Positions 16,601 through 26,566 of a DNA stretch of 64,000 nt are shown piece by piece. Positions within the stretch are counted from its first letter, which is position 1. Each line of letters starts with the position of its first letter. A model generated the notes under the pieces. That model worked only from the letters and a program-made list of their open reading frames with translations, searched no databases and was not told where the DNA came from. The stretch covers positions 186,001 to 250,000 of the forward strand of contig NZ_BMNB01000001.1 in NCBI RefSeq assembly GCF_014646235.1. The letters run 5' to 3'. This DNA comes from Micromonospora sonchi (GTDB lineage Bacteria > Actinomycetota > Actinomycetes > Mycobacteriales > Micromonosporaceae). A program made the translations under genes and the position numbers.

Positions 16601-19600
16601 CACCAACGTCACGCGGTTCCGGTACAGCCCTGACAGCGCTGGGCTGGGTACGACCGTGAACGCCAGTAGCCCGGGCGGCACGGCCACTGTCACGATCAAT
16701 ATCGGCAGCATGACCGGGGAGCGACCGGTGTACGCCGTCGCGGTCGATGACGGCAATCGGGCCAGCGAGATGAGCCAGGGTGCCTTCACGGTCGCGTCGG
16801 CCGCGAGCCTGTCCGGCACGGTGTGGGACGCGAGCTTCCTACCGGGCGCCGGCGTCGTGGTCCAGTTGCAGCCCGGCGGCCACCAGGCCACCTCCGCCGC
16901 CGATGGCAGCTACGCGCTGACCGGTTTCGCACCCGGCTCGTACACGATCACTGCGACGGTCGGCGGTCGGTGTGGTCAGGCTTTCAGCGGGCCGCTGGAG
17001 ATTGACGGCCAAGGAGCCACCTTCGACATCTTCCTGTCGGCGTTCAGCGACGATCTCGGCCATACCTGTTCCGAGCAGGTCACCGCTTTCACGGCGGCGT
17101 CCACCACCTTGGCGTTGACCGGTGACAACGCGGTCGCTGCCGTGCCCTTGCCGTTCGCGTTCCCGTTCTACGGCGGGGCTTACCGCAGCGCCTGGGTGGA
17201 CACCAACGGCCTGTTGTCCTTCACCGACCCGGGTGGCTCACACCCGTACACGGGCCAGCAGCCCGCACCGGCGACCCCGGCCGCTGCGGTAGCGCCGTTC
17301 TGGGACGACCTGGTCGTCGACGCCTCGGCCAGCGTGCGCACCGCCACCACCGGCACCGGTGACGGCCAGCGGTTCGTCGTGGAGTGGCGCAACGTGCACC
17401 GCAAGGGCAACACCGCCCAACGGCTGTCCTTCGCGACGGTCCTCGCTCCCGACGGCACCGTGACCACCAACTACGACCAGCTCGACAACGCCGCCGAGCG
17501 GGGCGCCCACGCGATCGTCGGCATTGAGGCAGAGGACGGTCAGGACCGTTTGCGTTACTCGATCGCCGAACCGGTTCTGGCCAACAGTCAGGCGATCACC
17601 TTCACCCGTCCGGACTCGGAAGGGGATTTGGAGCTGCACAGCCTTTCCGGCACGCTGACCGACGCCGCCGGTGGCGCGGTGGTCGGCGCGACGGTCATTC
17701 TCGACCCGAGCGGGGTCAGCACCACGACCGGCGCGGGTGGCGCGTACAGCTTCACCGGTCTGGTCGCCGACAGCTACACGGTCGGTGTGCAGATGGCGGG
17801 CCGGTGTGGCGCGGTGGCGCGCAGCCAGGTGGAGTTGTTCGTCGATGTGGTCCGTGACCTGCGGCTTGGGCCGGATTACGGCGGCTTGGGTTATGCCTGT
17901 AGCACGGGGTCATCCGGCTTTGTGTCCGCGTCGACGGTGTTGGCGCTGACTGGTGACGACGCGGCGACCATGGTCACGTTGCCGTTCCCGGTGCGTTTCC
18001 ATGGCGAGTCGTACACGTCTGGCCGGGTGCACACGAATGGGCTGGTCAGCTTCGGGCCGGTGTCGGGGGAACCGGACACCTGGGTGAACCCGACGATGCC
18101 GACGGTGGCGGCGCCGAACGCGGTGGTGGCGCCGTTCTGGGATGACTTCGAGGTGGACGCTGCGGCGAGTGTGCGGACGCAGACGGTGGGCACCGCTCCG
18201 AACCGGTCGTACGTGGTGGAGTGGCGCAACGTCGGGTTCCGGCCGACCAACGCGCAGCGGGTCACGTTCGAGGTGATCTTCCACGAGGACGGACGGATCG
18301 CGTTCCACTACGGGGCCATGTCCACCCCGGTGCAGCAGGGCGCGGCTGCGACGGTCGGTTTGGAGAACGCTTCCGGGACGGTGGCGGCGCTGTACTCCTA
18401 CCACGAGGCGGCACTGACGGCGAACAGCTCGATCACCTACACTCCGGCACCGGCCGGCGCGGTTGAAGGGGTCCTGACCACAGCGGTGACCGGTAACCCG
18501 GTGGCCGGGGCGACGGTGACGTTGAACCCGGGTAACCGCAGCACCACCACCGCGGCCGACGGCAGCTACCAGTTCACCGCGGTGCCGGTGGGGGAGTACA
18601 AGGTCGCGGCGTCTACCGGTGACAACCGGTGCGCCGGCCAGTACGCCCGCGAGATCATCAACCACCCCGGTGGCACCTTCGACGTGGATCTGTCGGTGAT
18701 GGTCGACGGCGACGAGTTCGGCTACAAGTGCACCACCGGCGCGCAGACCTTCATTCCCGGCGACATCGTCGAGGGGTGGCAGGGTGACGAGACGGTGTGG
18801 CAGAAGAATCCGCCGTTCCCTGTGAAGCTCTACGGCGAGTCGTACACCTCGGCGTGGATCAGCGCCAACGGCCTGATCAGCTTCAAGGACCCCGCGTATT
18901 TCGGGTGGATCGGCTCCTGGCCGGGCACGATCCCGTCGCCGGCGGTGGATGGCTCGCCGAACGCGGCGGTCTACGTCCTGTGGGACGACTGGGTGGTCGA
19001 CTCCCAGGCCCGGATCGCCACCAGAATCAGCGGCACCGCACCGAACCGGCAGTGGGTCGTGGAGTGGCGCAACGTGCACATCTACGGCGACACCAGCACC
19101 CGCGCCACCTTCGAGGTCATCTTCAAGGAGAACGGCGAGATCACCCTCGCCTACGCCGACATCGACCCGAAAAAGCCAATCGAACGTGGCGGCGAGGGCA
19201 CCGTCGGGATCGAGAACGGCGACGGCTCCATCGGCTTCCAGTACCTGTTCCGCGAGCCGTGGCTCGCCAGCGGCCAGGGCGTCACGTTCACCCCGAACCC
19301 ACCGGGGCAGGGCAGCGTCGCTGGCACCGTCACCTGTCAGGGCACCCCGGTGGCCGGCGCGACGATCGCAGCGGCCGACAAGACGACCACCACCGCCGCC
19401 AACGGCACCTACCAGATCACCGCCGTCCCCGCGGGCACCTGGGCCGTCATCGTCACCGTGCCCAGCGGGGCATGTCGAGGCTCCGACGTGCGGCAAGTCG
19501 TGGTCGGCACCAACACCCAGGCAACCGCCGACTACGCCCTGGACGCCACCCCAGCCGGGGGCGGCTACCAACTGGCCGAGCAACCCGTCACCTACACACC

Positions 19601-20141
19601 CGCCAACAGCACCGTGCTCCCCATCACCGGCGACGACGCCTTCACCTCGGTCACCCTGCCCTTCCCGGTGACCCTGTACGGACAGACCTACAACACCGGC
19701 TGGGTGGACACCAACGGACTGGTCAGCTTCATCAAACCCGGCGAACCGTCACCCGACGCCTGGCCCATCCCCTCACCGGCCAGCCCCGAGGAACCCAACG
19801 CCGCGCTCTACCCGTTCTGGCACGACTGGGTCGTCGACCCCAACGCCAGCGTCCGCACCGCCGTGCGAGGCACCGCACCCAACCGGCAGTACGTCATCGA
19901 ATGGCGCAACGTCCACTCCTACGAAGACCCCCGCACCCGCACCACCTTCCAAGCCATCCTCGACGAATCCGGCGGCTACAGCTTCGCCTACACCGACAAC
20001 GACGGCACCTTCCTCGAACGAGGCGGCGGCGCCACCATCGGCATCGAAAACGCCGACGGCACCACGGCGATCCAGTACACCTACCGCCAACCCGTCCTCC
20101 GACCCGGCATGGGACTGCGATTCAACCCGCCAACCCCCTGA
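13632..20141 (+). CDS. Secreted DNRLRE/LamG protein with four tandem carboxypeptidase-reg/NIDO-like repeats
   Basis: The 2169-aa protein starts with a signal peptide (Arg-Arg, then WTAALAAVLVASGLAVP, cleavage near ASA-AP). Residues about 330-515 form a DNRLRE-type domain (SSSTTWNNQPKWDG). Residues about 739-960 form a LamG jellyroll (KWTHLAAVYDGGTKKLTLYV). From about 1085 to the end there are four units of about 278 residues. Each combines a carboxypeptidase-regulatory-like domain (SLSGTVWD...TSAADGSYALTG) with an all-beta domain marked by FPFYGG, DTNGLLSF, APFWDDL and VEWRNV. Such proteins often precede RHS genes in actinobacteria and probably act in surface adhesion or delivery. No catalytic residues are evident. 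A hairpin terminator separates it from the RHS gene. Confidence 0.88.
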   Translation: MGVSRRGWTAALAAVLVASGLAVPVRVEPASAAPGPMCEDEQPDAAAAGRMVGVCGRRVEILAERTEWSQMFLNVDGSRTLEQTIEPTRVRKGKSWAPVDTTLKVSAEGVTPRATVLPMVFSTGGDAPLARLRDGDRELAMTWPGRLPTPVLEGATAVYRDVLPDVDLRVTAQPLGFSEVLVVKSRQAAASPQLASLKFGLQTKGVTVSATGSGGLTARDGKGATVFAAPAPMMWDSSQAPEADSLAGAAEKGPSGARAQRKPSVAEQQRQLDEEASIQAGPGRSAIREPVRRAVMPVRVDGKTMTIVPDKAMLADPRTKLPIYIDPSWTGGIVSNAWTSVWSKHKTSSFWKNSSALNNGSTYGAAGAGRTEDCSGCADHIIRSLFRMNIARVKGTEVSKAEFRIEQRHAWTCSPVSNAKVWKTGAISSSTTWNNQPKWDGNRTAQVRGDRKHGAAHGCRGTGTIEFNVTTMVKEAAKSGKSDLTLGLRAVDEGTKNQWKRFNHSSPKLAITFNTLANAPSDRKSDGKACATGASRPYVLTTTPILSAKQSDPDDDQQSLTTYFYWWPVGGSRNDSDRVSQAAGNPSSVSGKIPSGRLVDGRSYVWQAQTWDRQHDGKWSGTCEFTVDATPPPPPAGVASTNYTTDGVPRGGVGLSGTFTVAAPTVRPYEVKEYAYSLDSGVLTAAKTVPARTTDYGASISLAPRHDGVNVLYVWSKDHAGRFSTPVTYTFSVRAGVGAAAEWAFEETGTTAADDSGHGNALTLGTGATRVAGRSGIGTALSLPGNAAATKTGTINTPHPDTLVSTPVRTDASFTVTSWVRINSLAGTGVQAVVSANGSRMPAYHLGYAGSNQRWRFTMTTADTDNAASVNVHSNAAPTAGKWTHLAAVYDGGTKKLTLYVNGVAQTETATLSGGFNATSDFSVGRRKWNGSYDSFFAGVVDDVRFYNFVETPANLAKLAVPLPPAVTFPNGSEVTAGGQLTVRFDAGGDTNVTRFRYSPDSAGLGTTVNASSPGGTATVTINIGSMTGERPVYAVAVDDGNRASEMSQGAFTVASAASLSGTVWDASFLPGAGVVVQLQPGGHQATSAADGSYALTGFAPGSYTITATVGGRCGQAFSGPLEIDGQGATFDIFLSAFSDDLGHTCSEQVTAFTAASTTLALTGDNAVAAVPLPFAFPFYGGAYRSAWVDTNGLLSFTDPGGSHPYTGQQPAPATPAAAVAPFWDDLVVDASASVRTATTGTGDGQRFVVEWRNVHRKGNTAQRLSFATVLAPDGTVTTNYDQLDNAAERGAHAIVGIEAEDGQDRLRYSIAEPVLANSQAITFTRPDSEGDLELHSLSGTLTDAAGGAVVGATVILDPSGVSTTTGAGGAYSFTGLVADSYTVGVQMAGRCGAVARSQVELFVDVVRDLRLGPDYGGLGYACSTGSSGFVSASTVLALTGDDAATMVTLPFPVRFHGESYTSGRVHTNGLVSFGPVSGEPDTWVNPTMPTVAAPNAVVAPFWDDFEVDAAASVRTQTVGTAPNRSYVVEWRNVGFRPTNAQRVTFEVIFHEDGRIAFHYGAMSTPVQQGAAATVGLENASGTVAALYSYHEAALTANSSITYTPAPAGAVEGVLTTAVTGNPVAGATVTLNPGNRSTTTAADGSYQFTAVPVGEYKVAASTGDNRCAGQYAREIINHPGGTFDVDLSVMVDGDEFGYKCTTGAQTFIPGDIVEGWQGDETVWQKNPPFPVKLYGESYTSAWISANGLISFKDPAYFGWIGSWPGTIPSPAVDGSPNAAVYVLWDDWVVDSQARIATRISGTAPNRQWVVEWRNVHIYGDTSTRATFEVIFKENGEITLAYADIDPKKPIERGGEGTVGIENGDGSIGFQYLFREPWLASGQGVTFTPNPPGQGSVAGTVTCQGTPVAGATIAAADKTTTTAANGTYQITAVPAGTWAVIVTVPSGACRGSDVRQVVVGTNTQATADYALDATPAGGGYQLAEQPVTYTPANSTVLPITGDDAFTSVTLPFPVTLYGQTYNTGWVDTNGLVSFIKPGEPSPDAWPIPSPASPEEPNAALYPFWHDWVVDPNASVRTAVRGTAPNRQYVIEWRNVHSYEDPRTRTTFQAILDESGGYSFAYTDNDGTFLERGGGATIGIENADGTTAIQYTYRQPVLRPGMGLRFNPPTP

Positions 20142-20163
20142 GACCGTCGTCCCGAACGTGAGT

Positions 20164-20196
20164 GGGCGGGGCGTCTCGTGTGAAGACGCCCCGCCC
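20164..20196 (+). terminator. GC-rich hairpin between the LamG and RHS genes
   Basis: GGGCGGGGCGTCT pairs perfectly with AGACGCCCCGCCC around a 7-nt loop, 22 bp after the stop. There is no T run, as is common in high-GC actinobacteria. Confidence 0.6.
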
Positions 20197-20245
20197 GCCC
20201 TCTCGGCCTGTCGCCTTCCGCTGAGCCACGAGAATCTCGGAGCCC

Positions 20246-23200
20246 ATGAAGACTTCCGCACCTTCCCGGCAATCACTTTCGGTAATCCTCCCATCGTGTA
20301 GGGGTAAGGGCTGGCGCCGCGCCCCGCTCGCAGCGGCCGTTGCCGCCACCCTTGTGGCCGGACTCCTGCAGGCTGGCCCGGCGCGGGCCACGCCCGCCGG
20401 CTACCAGCGATCGTCTCCCAAGCCGGCGCCCACGGTGCCAGTCAAGGCGGTCCAGCCGACCCAGGTGCCGGCGGCGAAGCACCTGCCGCAGGCGTCTGCG
20501 AAGCCGGCCCCGGCCTGGCCGGCGGCCAGCGCGGCGGAGGTCGACCTGACCGCCGGCCAGCTCGGTGCCGGCCCCATTCGCGCCGGCACCCTGCCGATAC
20601 GGATCAACCGGTCGGCCGCGACCACACGCAACGCCGGGGCAGCCGCGAGTCGGGTACGCGTCGAGGTGTTCGACCGCGCCACCACCACGCGCGCCGGCGT
20701 ACGTGGCCTGCTGATGCGAGTCAGCCCCGCGGACGGCGCCGCCGCGCCCGGGCAGGCGGACGTGTCCGTCGACTACGGGTCCTTCGCCACCGCGTACGGA
20801 GCCGACTGGGCCAGCCGGCTCCGCCTCGTCTCGCTGCCCGAGTGCGCCCTACACACACCGGAGCGCAAAGAGTGCCGCCGTACCCGCCTGAAGTCCCACA
20901 ACGACCCGCGCTCCCGCACAGTGACCGCGAGCGTCGTCGTCGGCGGGGCGCAGACCCTGATGGCGCTGGAGGCGACCACTTCCGGCCCGGCCGGTGACTA
21001 CAAGGCCACCCCGCTGCAGCCTTCTGCGACCTGGAATGCCGGCGGCAACGCGGGCGCCTTCACCTGGTCGTACCCGATGCGGGTGCCGCCCGGTTCCGGT
21101 GGTCCCGAGCCGCAGGTAGCGCTCAGTTACTCGTCCCAGTCGGTCGACGGCCAGCACGCCGCGTCGAACAACCAACCCTCTTGGATCGGTGAGGGCTTCG
21201 AGGGGTGGCCCGGAGGCTACATCGAGCGCACCTACCGGAACTGCTCGGACGACATGGAGGGCTCGGCGAACAACACCGAGAAGGCCACCGACCTCTGCTG
21301 GGAGACGGACAATGCGACACTGTCCCTCTCCGGCCACGCCGGTGAGCTGATATACAACTCCACCGAGGGCCGGTGGCACCTGCGCAACGACGACGGCTCG
21401 CGGATCGAACGCCGAACCGGTGCGAGCAACGGGGACAACAACGGCGAATACTGGGTCCTCACCACCACCGCCGGCATGCAGTACTGGTTCGGACTGAACC
21501 GACTCCCTGGCTGGGCCTCGGGGAACCCGCAGACGAACTCGACCTGGACGGTGCCGGTCTTCGGCAACGAGCCCGGGGAGCCCTGCCATGCCACCACCTT
21601 CGCTGCGTCCTACTGCACGCAGGCCTGGCGGTGGAACCTCGACTACGTCCTGGACCTCAATGGCAACTCCGTCTCCTACTGGTACGGCAAGGAGACCAAC
21701 AAATACGCCCGCAACCTCAATCCGGCGAACGCCACCACCTACGACCGCGGAGGCTGGCTGGACCGTATCGACTACGGTACGCGGCAGACGAGCGGCGTCG
21801 ACTCGGTGTTTGCCACCCCGGCTCCCTTCCGGGTCGAGCTGACCGAGGCCGACCGCTGCCTGAGCGGCTGCACCACGCACGACGAGGCCCACTGGCCCGA
21901 CACCCCGTGGGACTCCGAGTGCACCGGTGCGTCCTGCACCGACAACTTCGCGCCGACGTTCTGGACCACGAAGCGGCTGGCCTCCGTGACAACCCAGGTC
22001 CGCAGCGGCTCGGCGTACAGTGATGTCGAGAGGTGGACCTTCACCCACAGTTTTCCCGATCCCGGTGACGGCACCCGGGCCGGTCTCTGGCTGTCGAGGA
22101 TTTCCCACGTCGGCCTGGTCGGTGGCAGCGTCAGCCTCCCGGACGTCGAGTTCACCCCCGTCCAGATGTCCAATCGGGTCGACACCATCGACTTCGCTGC
22201 GGCGATGAACTGGATGCGGATTGCGAAGATCCGCAACGAGGCCGGTGGTACGACCAGCGTCAACTACTCTGCCCAGGACTGCAAGGCGGGGCAGCCCATG
22301 CCCACCCCGCACACGAACACCCGGCGTTGCTATCCGGTGATCTGGACCCCGGAGGGCTACCAGGACCCGGTGACGGACTGGTTCCACAAGTACGTGGTCA
22401 CGACCATCTACGAGAACGACAACACTGGTGGGGTGCCGCCGCAGGGCAACCCCCGGGTGGTCTATTCGTACAGTTACTTCGACGGTGCGGCGTGGCACTA
22501 CAACGACGACGACGGGATCATCGACAAGAAGCGCAAGACGTGGTCGGACTATCGGGGCTACGGGCGGGTCGGAGTTACGGTCGGTGATCCGGGGGAGCAG
22601 ACGTACACGGAGACCCGGTACTTCCGCGGGATGAACGGGGACCGGGCCACCCCGACGGGCGGCACCAGGTCGGTGACGATCGACGGGATCGCCGACCAGG
22701 ACTGGTACGCCGGGATGACCAGGGAGAGCACGATCTACAACGGCCCGGCCGGTCCTGTGGTCTCACGAGAGCGCAATGTTCCCTGGGCATCGGCCGCCAC
22801 GGCGACCCGGACGATCAACGGGGACACCGTTACCGCGAGGTTCATCGGGATCGGCACGACCACCAGGCACACCGCGCTGGACGCCGGCCGTGGCGAGCGG
22901 GTCACCAAGACGGCCACCACCTTCGACAGCTATGGCATGGCGGTCGCCGTCGACGATCTCGGCCAGGATGGCGTCGAGGGTGACGAGCGATGCATCAAGA
23001 CCGACTACGCCCCGCGTAACACGACCGCCTGGATCATGGACCGCGCGCACCGGGTCCAGACGTACGCGGTGAAGTGCGCGGACACCGCTGCGCCGACCTC
23101 GTTGACGGAGAACGACGTGATCCAGGAGGTACGGACTTCGTACGACGGCAACGCCTTCGGGGTTGCGCCGACGCGTGGAATGGTCACCCGGACCGAAGAG

Positions 23201-26200
23201 ATGTCGGCGTGGAATGCCGGTGCTCCGACCTTCACCACCGTCTCCCGTGCGGCCTACGACAGCCACGGTCGCGTCACCTCGACCTGGGACGCGAACAACT
23301 ACGAGACCAAGACGGCATACACGCCCGCCACCGGCGGCCCGGTGACCGCCACGACGGTCACCAACGCCGCCCAGCACGTGACCACGGCGACTCTCTCGCC
23401 GGCGTACGGCATCGAGACCTCGGTGGTGGACCCGAACGGCAAGCGGACCGACCTGGCCTATGACGGGCTCGGCCGGCTGACCTCAGTCTGGCTGCCCGGT
23501 CGTGACAAGGCCAACCAGAGCGCCAACTCGACCTTCAGCTACGCCGTCCGCAACAACGCGGCCACAGTGGTTGCGGCGTCGAAGCTCACCCCGTCCGGGA
23601 CGTACTCCACCTCGTACGCCCTCTACGACGGCATGATGCGGGAGCGGCAGACGCAGGCACCGTCGATCTCAGGCGGGCGCCTCCTCACCGAAACGTTTTA
23701 CGACTCCGCCGGCCGCAAGTCGAAGAGCTTCGGCTCCTACCACGCGTCCGGTACGGCCGGTAGCACGCTGGTCACCACCACCGAGCGGGCATTCGTGCCA
23801 AACCAGACCCGGACGGTGTACGACGGCGCGGGTCGGGCCACAGCGGAGGTCTTTCAGCCCTACGACGCCGAGCGCTGGCGTACTTCCACCTACTACGCGG
23901 GTGACCGCACCGATTTCACTCCGGCCGCCGGCGGCACCGCCACCTCCAGCATTACTGACGCCCGTGGGCAGTTGGTGGAGCTGCGGTACTACCACGGAGT
24001 CACACCGACGCCGGGTACGGCAGGCAGTTGGGACACCACGAAGTACACCTTCAACCGGAAGGGGCAGAAGACCGCCGTCACCGACGCCCGCGGCAACAAG
24101 TGGACCTACACCTTTGACATCCGGGGCCGGCAGGTCGAGGTGATAGACCCGGACAAGGGCAAGGCGACCTCGACGTACGACAACGGCGGCCGGGTCGCCA
24201 CCCTGACCGATGATCGAGGCAAGAAGCTGGCTTACCTGTACGACTCCCTCAACCGGAAGCGGGCGGTCTACGAGAACCGGGTCGGCGGCACCATGCGCGC
24301 CCAGTGGGTGTACGACACCGTGGCGAAGGGACAGCTGACCCAGTCCACCCGGTTCGTCGGCGCGGCGCCATACCAGGTGAAGATCACCGGATACAGCGAC
24401 GCCTACCAGCCGACGGGCCAGCAGATCGTCATTCCTGCCTCGGAAACCGGCCTTGCCGGCACGTACAACTTCGGCACCACCTACAACGTCGACAACTCGG
24501 TGGCCTCGCAGAGCATGCCGTCCACGAACGGTGACCTGCCAGCGGAGACCCTGCTCTTCGACTACAACAGTTTCGGTCTGCCGAGCGGGCTCCGGACGCT
24601 GTACGGGAGCCTCAACTCCTCGTACGTGGCGGACACCGACTACAACGCCTTGGGTCAGATCGACCAGGTGGAGTTGCACACCGGTAGCGGTGGACGGATC
24701 TACCAGAGCTTTACCCGGGAGTTGGAGACGGGGCGGCTCACCGGCATCCGGACCGATCGGGACTCGGCGACGCCGAACATCCTCGCCGACTTCCGGTACA
24801 GCTATGACAACACCGGCAACATCACCAAGATCAGCGACGTCGTGCCCAACCCGGTCGACGACACCCAGTGCTTCACCTACGACCAGATGCGCCGCCTCGT
24901 CGAGGCATGGACGCCGTCCTCGGGCGATTGCGCAGTGGCCCGGTCGGTCGGCGGGCTGGGCGGCCCCGCGCCGTACTGGCGATCGTGGACTTTTGACAGC
25001 GTGGGCAACCGCCGTACGGAGGTCGTGCACACCTCTACCGGGGACACCACGACCACTTACAACTACCCGCCCGATGGCTCGCCGAAAGCGCACAGCCTGA
25101 CCTCCACCACGGGCGGTCAGGTGGGCAACTACACCTACGACGAGACCGGCAACACCCTGACCCGCCCCAGCGGCTCGGGCGGTGTTCAGACGCTCACCTG
25201 GGACTTCGAGGGACGGCTGGATACCGCGAGCGATTCGACAGGGCAGACCAGCTTCGTGTACGACGCCGACGGCAATCGGCTGATCCGCCGGGAACCGACC
25301 GGCAAGACGCTCTACCTGCCGGGGCAGGAGATCCATTACAACTCCAGCACGGAGACCACCACCTGTACGCGGTACTACTCCCATGTGGGCTCCACCATCG
25401 CGTCGCGGACCGCAGCCGGCCTGAGTTGGCTGACGGGTGACCACCACGGCACCGCCGGGGTGACGGTCGACGCGGTGACCCAGCAGGCGGCGATCCGGCG
25501 GGAGACGCCCTACGGGACGCCGCGCGGCGCCCAGCCGGCGTGGCCCAACGACAAGGGCTTCGTCGGCGGCACCAAGGACAACACCGGTCTGACCCACCTC
25601 GGGGCGCGGGAGTACGACCCGGCCATCGGTCGTTTCGTCAGCGTCGACCCAGTCCTGGACCTGGCCGACCCGCAGCAAATGAACGGCTACAACTACAGCA
25701 ACAACAACCCGGTCACAGCCAGCGATCCCAGCGGGTTGAAGGTGTGCGGCAACGACGACTGCAGCATGTACACCACACCCACGCCGGACGGCGAGATCGT
25801 GCACGAGCCGGGTGGCAAGAAGACCAAGATCAAGAAGCGGAAAATCTGCTCTGGTCGCTTCTGCATCGGCTCGCCCCGGAATCCGACCAATCACGGCCCA
25901 TCGGACGATGACTTCGTGCACGACCCGAAGGCCAAGTGGAGCCGGGAGGACGTGGCCAGTTGGTCCAAGTGGCAGGCGTCCCGCTACGGCTGTATCGCCT
26001 CGGAGCAGGCCGGCGTCGGCCGGTGCGCAGGCTGGGGGGACATGCCGTACATGTATGATCGCTACATGAGCGGCAGTGGCGAGCCGTATGTCTTCGCCTT
26101 CTCTCCCGCCTACCGCGAGGACATGTCGCTCAGAACGGACATCGGCAACGAGATCGCGGCCGCGCAGCGAGCAGCGGAAGCCCTGTTGGGCAAGTCGGGC

Positions 26201-26566
26201 AGCAACTCGTTCCATATGACGGGTGTCAGCCGCAACATCAGACATCAGCCCACCACCGAGAAGTGGCAGAAGATCGTGGGCTCCTTCGACATCTGGGCGA
26301 GCGCCGAGGTGACCGTCACCGGTGACACGGTGGCCATGCGGATCACCGTCCACGCGGAGGACCGGTGGAACTTCAACAAGGGGGCGAAGGACGTGGCGAC
26401 CGACATCGATGACGCCGAGAACGGCCGCTTCGCCGAGCTGGGCGTTGCGAAGGGATTCAACTCGTCCGGCTCCCTTGTGAAGGAAGTGACGTGGACCATC
26501 GGCTCACCGAAGAGCGCGACCGTGAGCGATCCGAAGGCGATCATCGATGCGCCGCATCGCTGGTAA
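20246..26566 (+). CDS. Secreted RHS/YD-repeat protein with variable C-terminal tip (putative polymorphic toxin)
   Basis: The 2106-aa protein has a signal peptide (PLAAAVAATLVAGLLQAG, cleavage near ARA-TP) and GGAG before its ATG. Residues about 250-700 form a secretion-type beta region (VALSYSSQSVDG, WIGEGFEGWPGGYIERTY). YD repeats follow to about 1790 (YDGLGRLTSVW, YDNGGRVATLTDD). The RHS core ends with REYDPAIGRFVSVDPVLDLA and NPVTASDPSG near residue 1830. The remaining 276 residues are the variable tip, the usual toxin position. It has ITVHAEDRWNFNKGAKD followed by GRFAELGVAKGF, a pattern I cannot assign to a nuclease or other known activity. RHS shells encapsulate and release such tips. 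The 3' end overlaps the lipoprotein gene by 20 bp, which suggests coupling. Confidence 0.9.
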   Translation: MKTSAPSRQSLSVILPSCRGKGWRRAPLAAAVAATLVAGLLQAGPARATPAGYQRSSPKPAPTVPVKAVQPTQVPAAKHLPQASAKPAPAWPAASAAEVDLTAGQLGAGPIRAGTLPIRINRSAATTRNAGAAASRVRVEVFDRATTTRAGVRGLLMRVSPADGAAAPGQADVSVDYGSFATAYGADWASRLRLVSLPECALHTPERKECRRTRLKSHNDPRSRTVTASVVVGGAQTLMALEATTSGPAGDYKATPLQPSATWNAGGNAGAFTWSYPMRVPPGSGGPEPQVALSYSSQSVDGQHAASNNQPSWIGEGFEGWPGGYIERTYRNCSDDMEGSANNTEKATDLCWETDNATLSLSGHAGELIYNSTEGRWHLRNDDGSRIERRTGASNGDNNGEYWVLTTTAGMQYWFGLNRLPGWASGNPQTNSTWTVPVFGNEPGEPCHATTFAASYCTQAWRWNLDYVLDLNGNSVSYWYGKETNKYARNLNPANATTYDRGGWLDRIDYGTRQTSGVDSVFATPAPFRVELTEADRCLSGCTTHDEAHWPDTPWDSECTGASCTDNFAPTFWTTKRLASVTTQVRSGSAYSDVERWTFTHSFPDPGDGTRAGLWLSRISHVGLVGGSVSLPDVEFTPVQMSNRVDTIDFAAAMNWMRIAKIRNEAGGTTSVNYSAQDCKAGQPMPTPHTNTRRCYPVIWTPEGYQDPVTDWFHKYVVTTIYENDNTGGVPPQGNPRVVYSYSYFDGAAWHYNDDDGIIDKKRKTWSDYRGYGRVGVTVGDPGEQTYTETRYFRGMNGDRATPTGGTRSVTIDGIADQDWYAGMTRESTIYNGPAGPVVSRERNVPWASAATATRTINGDTVTARFIGIGTTTRHTALDAGRGERVTKTATTFDSYGMAVAVDDLGQDGVEGDERCIKTDYAPRNTTAWIMDRAHRVQTYAVKCADTAAPTSLTENDVIQEVRTSYDGNAFGVAPTRGMVTRTEEMSAWNAGAPTFTTVSRAAYDSHGRVTSTWDANNYETKTAYTPATGGPVTATTVTNAAQHVTTATLSPAYGIETSVVDPNGKRTDLAYDGLGRLTSVWLPGRDKANQSANSTFSYAVRNNAATVVAASKLTPSGTYSTSYALYDGMMRERQTQAPSISGGRLLTETFYDSAGRKSKSFGSYHASGTAGSTLVTTTERAFVPNQTRTVYDGAGRATAEVFQPYDAERWRTSTYYAGDRTDFTPAAGGTATSSITDARGQLVELRYYHGVTPTPGTAGSWDTTKYTFNRKGQKTAVTDARGNKWTYTFDIRGRQVEVIDPDKGKATSTYDNGGRVATLTDDRGKKLAYLYDSLNRKRAVYENRVGGTMRAQWVYDTVAKGQLTQSTRFVGAAPYQVKITGYSDAYQPTGQQIVIPASETGLAGTYNFGTTYNVDNSVASQSMPSTNGDLPAETLLFDYNSFGLPSGLRTLYGSLNSSYVADTDYNALGQIDQVELHTGSGGRIYQSFTRELETGRLTGIRTDRDSATPNILADFRYSYDNTGNITKISDVVPNPVDDTQCFTYDQMRRLVEAWTPSSGDCAVARSVGGLGGPAPYWRSWTFDSVGNRRTEVVHTSTGDTTTTYNYPPDGSPKAHSLTSTTGGQVGNYTYDETGNTLTRPSGSGGVQTLTWDFEGRLDTASDSTGQTSFVYDADGNRLIRREPTGKTLYLPGQEIHYNSSTETTTCTRYYSHVGSTIASRTAAGLSWLTGDHHGTAGVTVDAVTQQAAIRRETPYGTPRGAQPAWPNDKGFVGGTKDNTGLTHLGAREYDPAIGRFVSVDPVLDLADPQQMNGYNYSNNNPVTASDPSGLKVCGNDDCSMYTTPTPDGEIVHEPGGKKTKIKKRKICSGRFCIGSPRNPTNHGPSDDDFVHDPKAKWSREDVASWSKWQASRYGCIASEQAGVGRCAGWGDMPYMYDRYMSGSGEPYVFAFSPAYREDMSLRTDIGNEIAAAQRAAEALLGKSGSNSFHMTGVSRNIRHQPTTEKWQKIVGSFDIWASAEVTVTGDTVAMRITVHAEDRWNFNKGAKDVATDIDDAENGRFAELGVAKGFNSSGSLVKEVTWTIGSPKSATVSDPKAIIDAPHRW

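Noticed and set aside
17065..20141. Regular repeats considered as a CRISPR array or DNA tandem repeat
   Set aside because: The period is about 830 bp, it is within one reading frame, and it corresponds to protein domains.
23669..26353. Minus-strand open frame of 894 codons opposite the RHS gene
   Set aside because: The YD repeats and RHS core are clear on the plus strand; the antisense frame is compositional.
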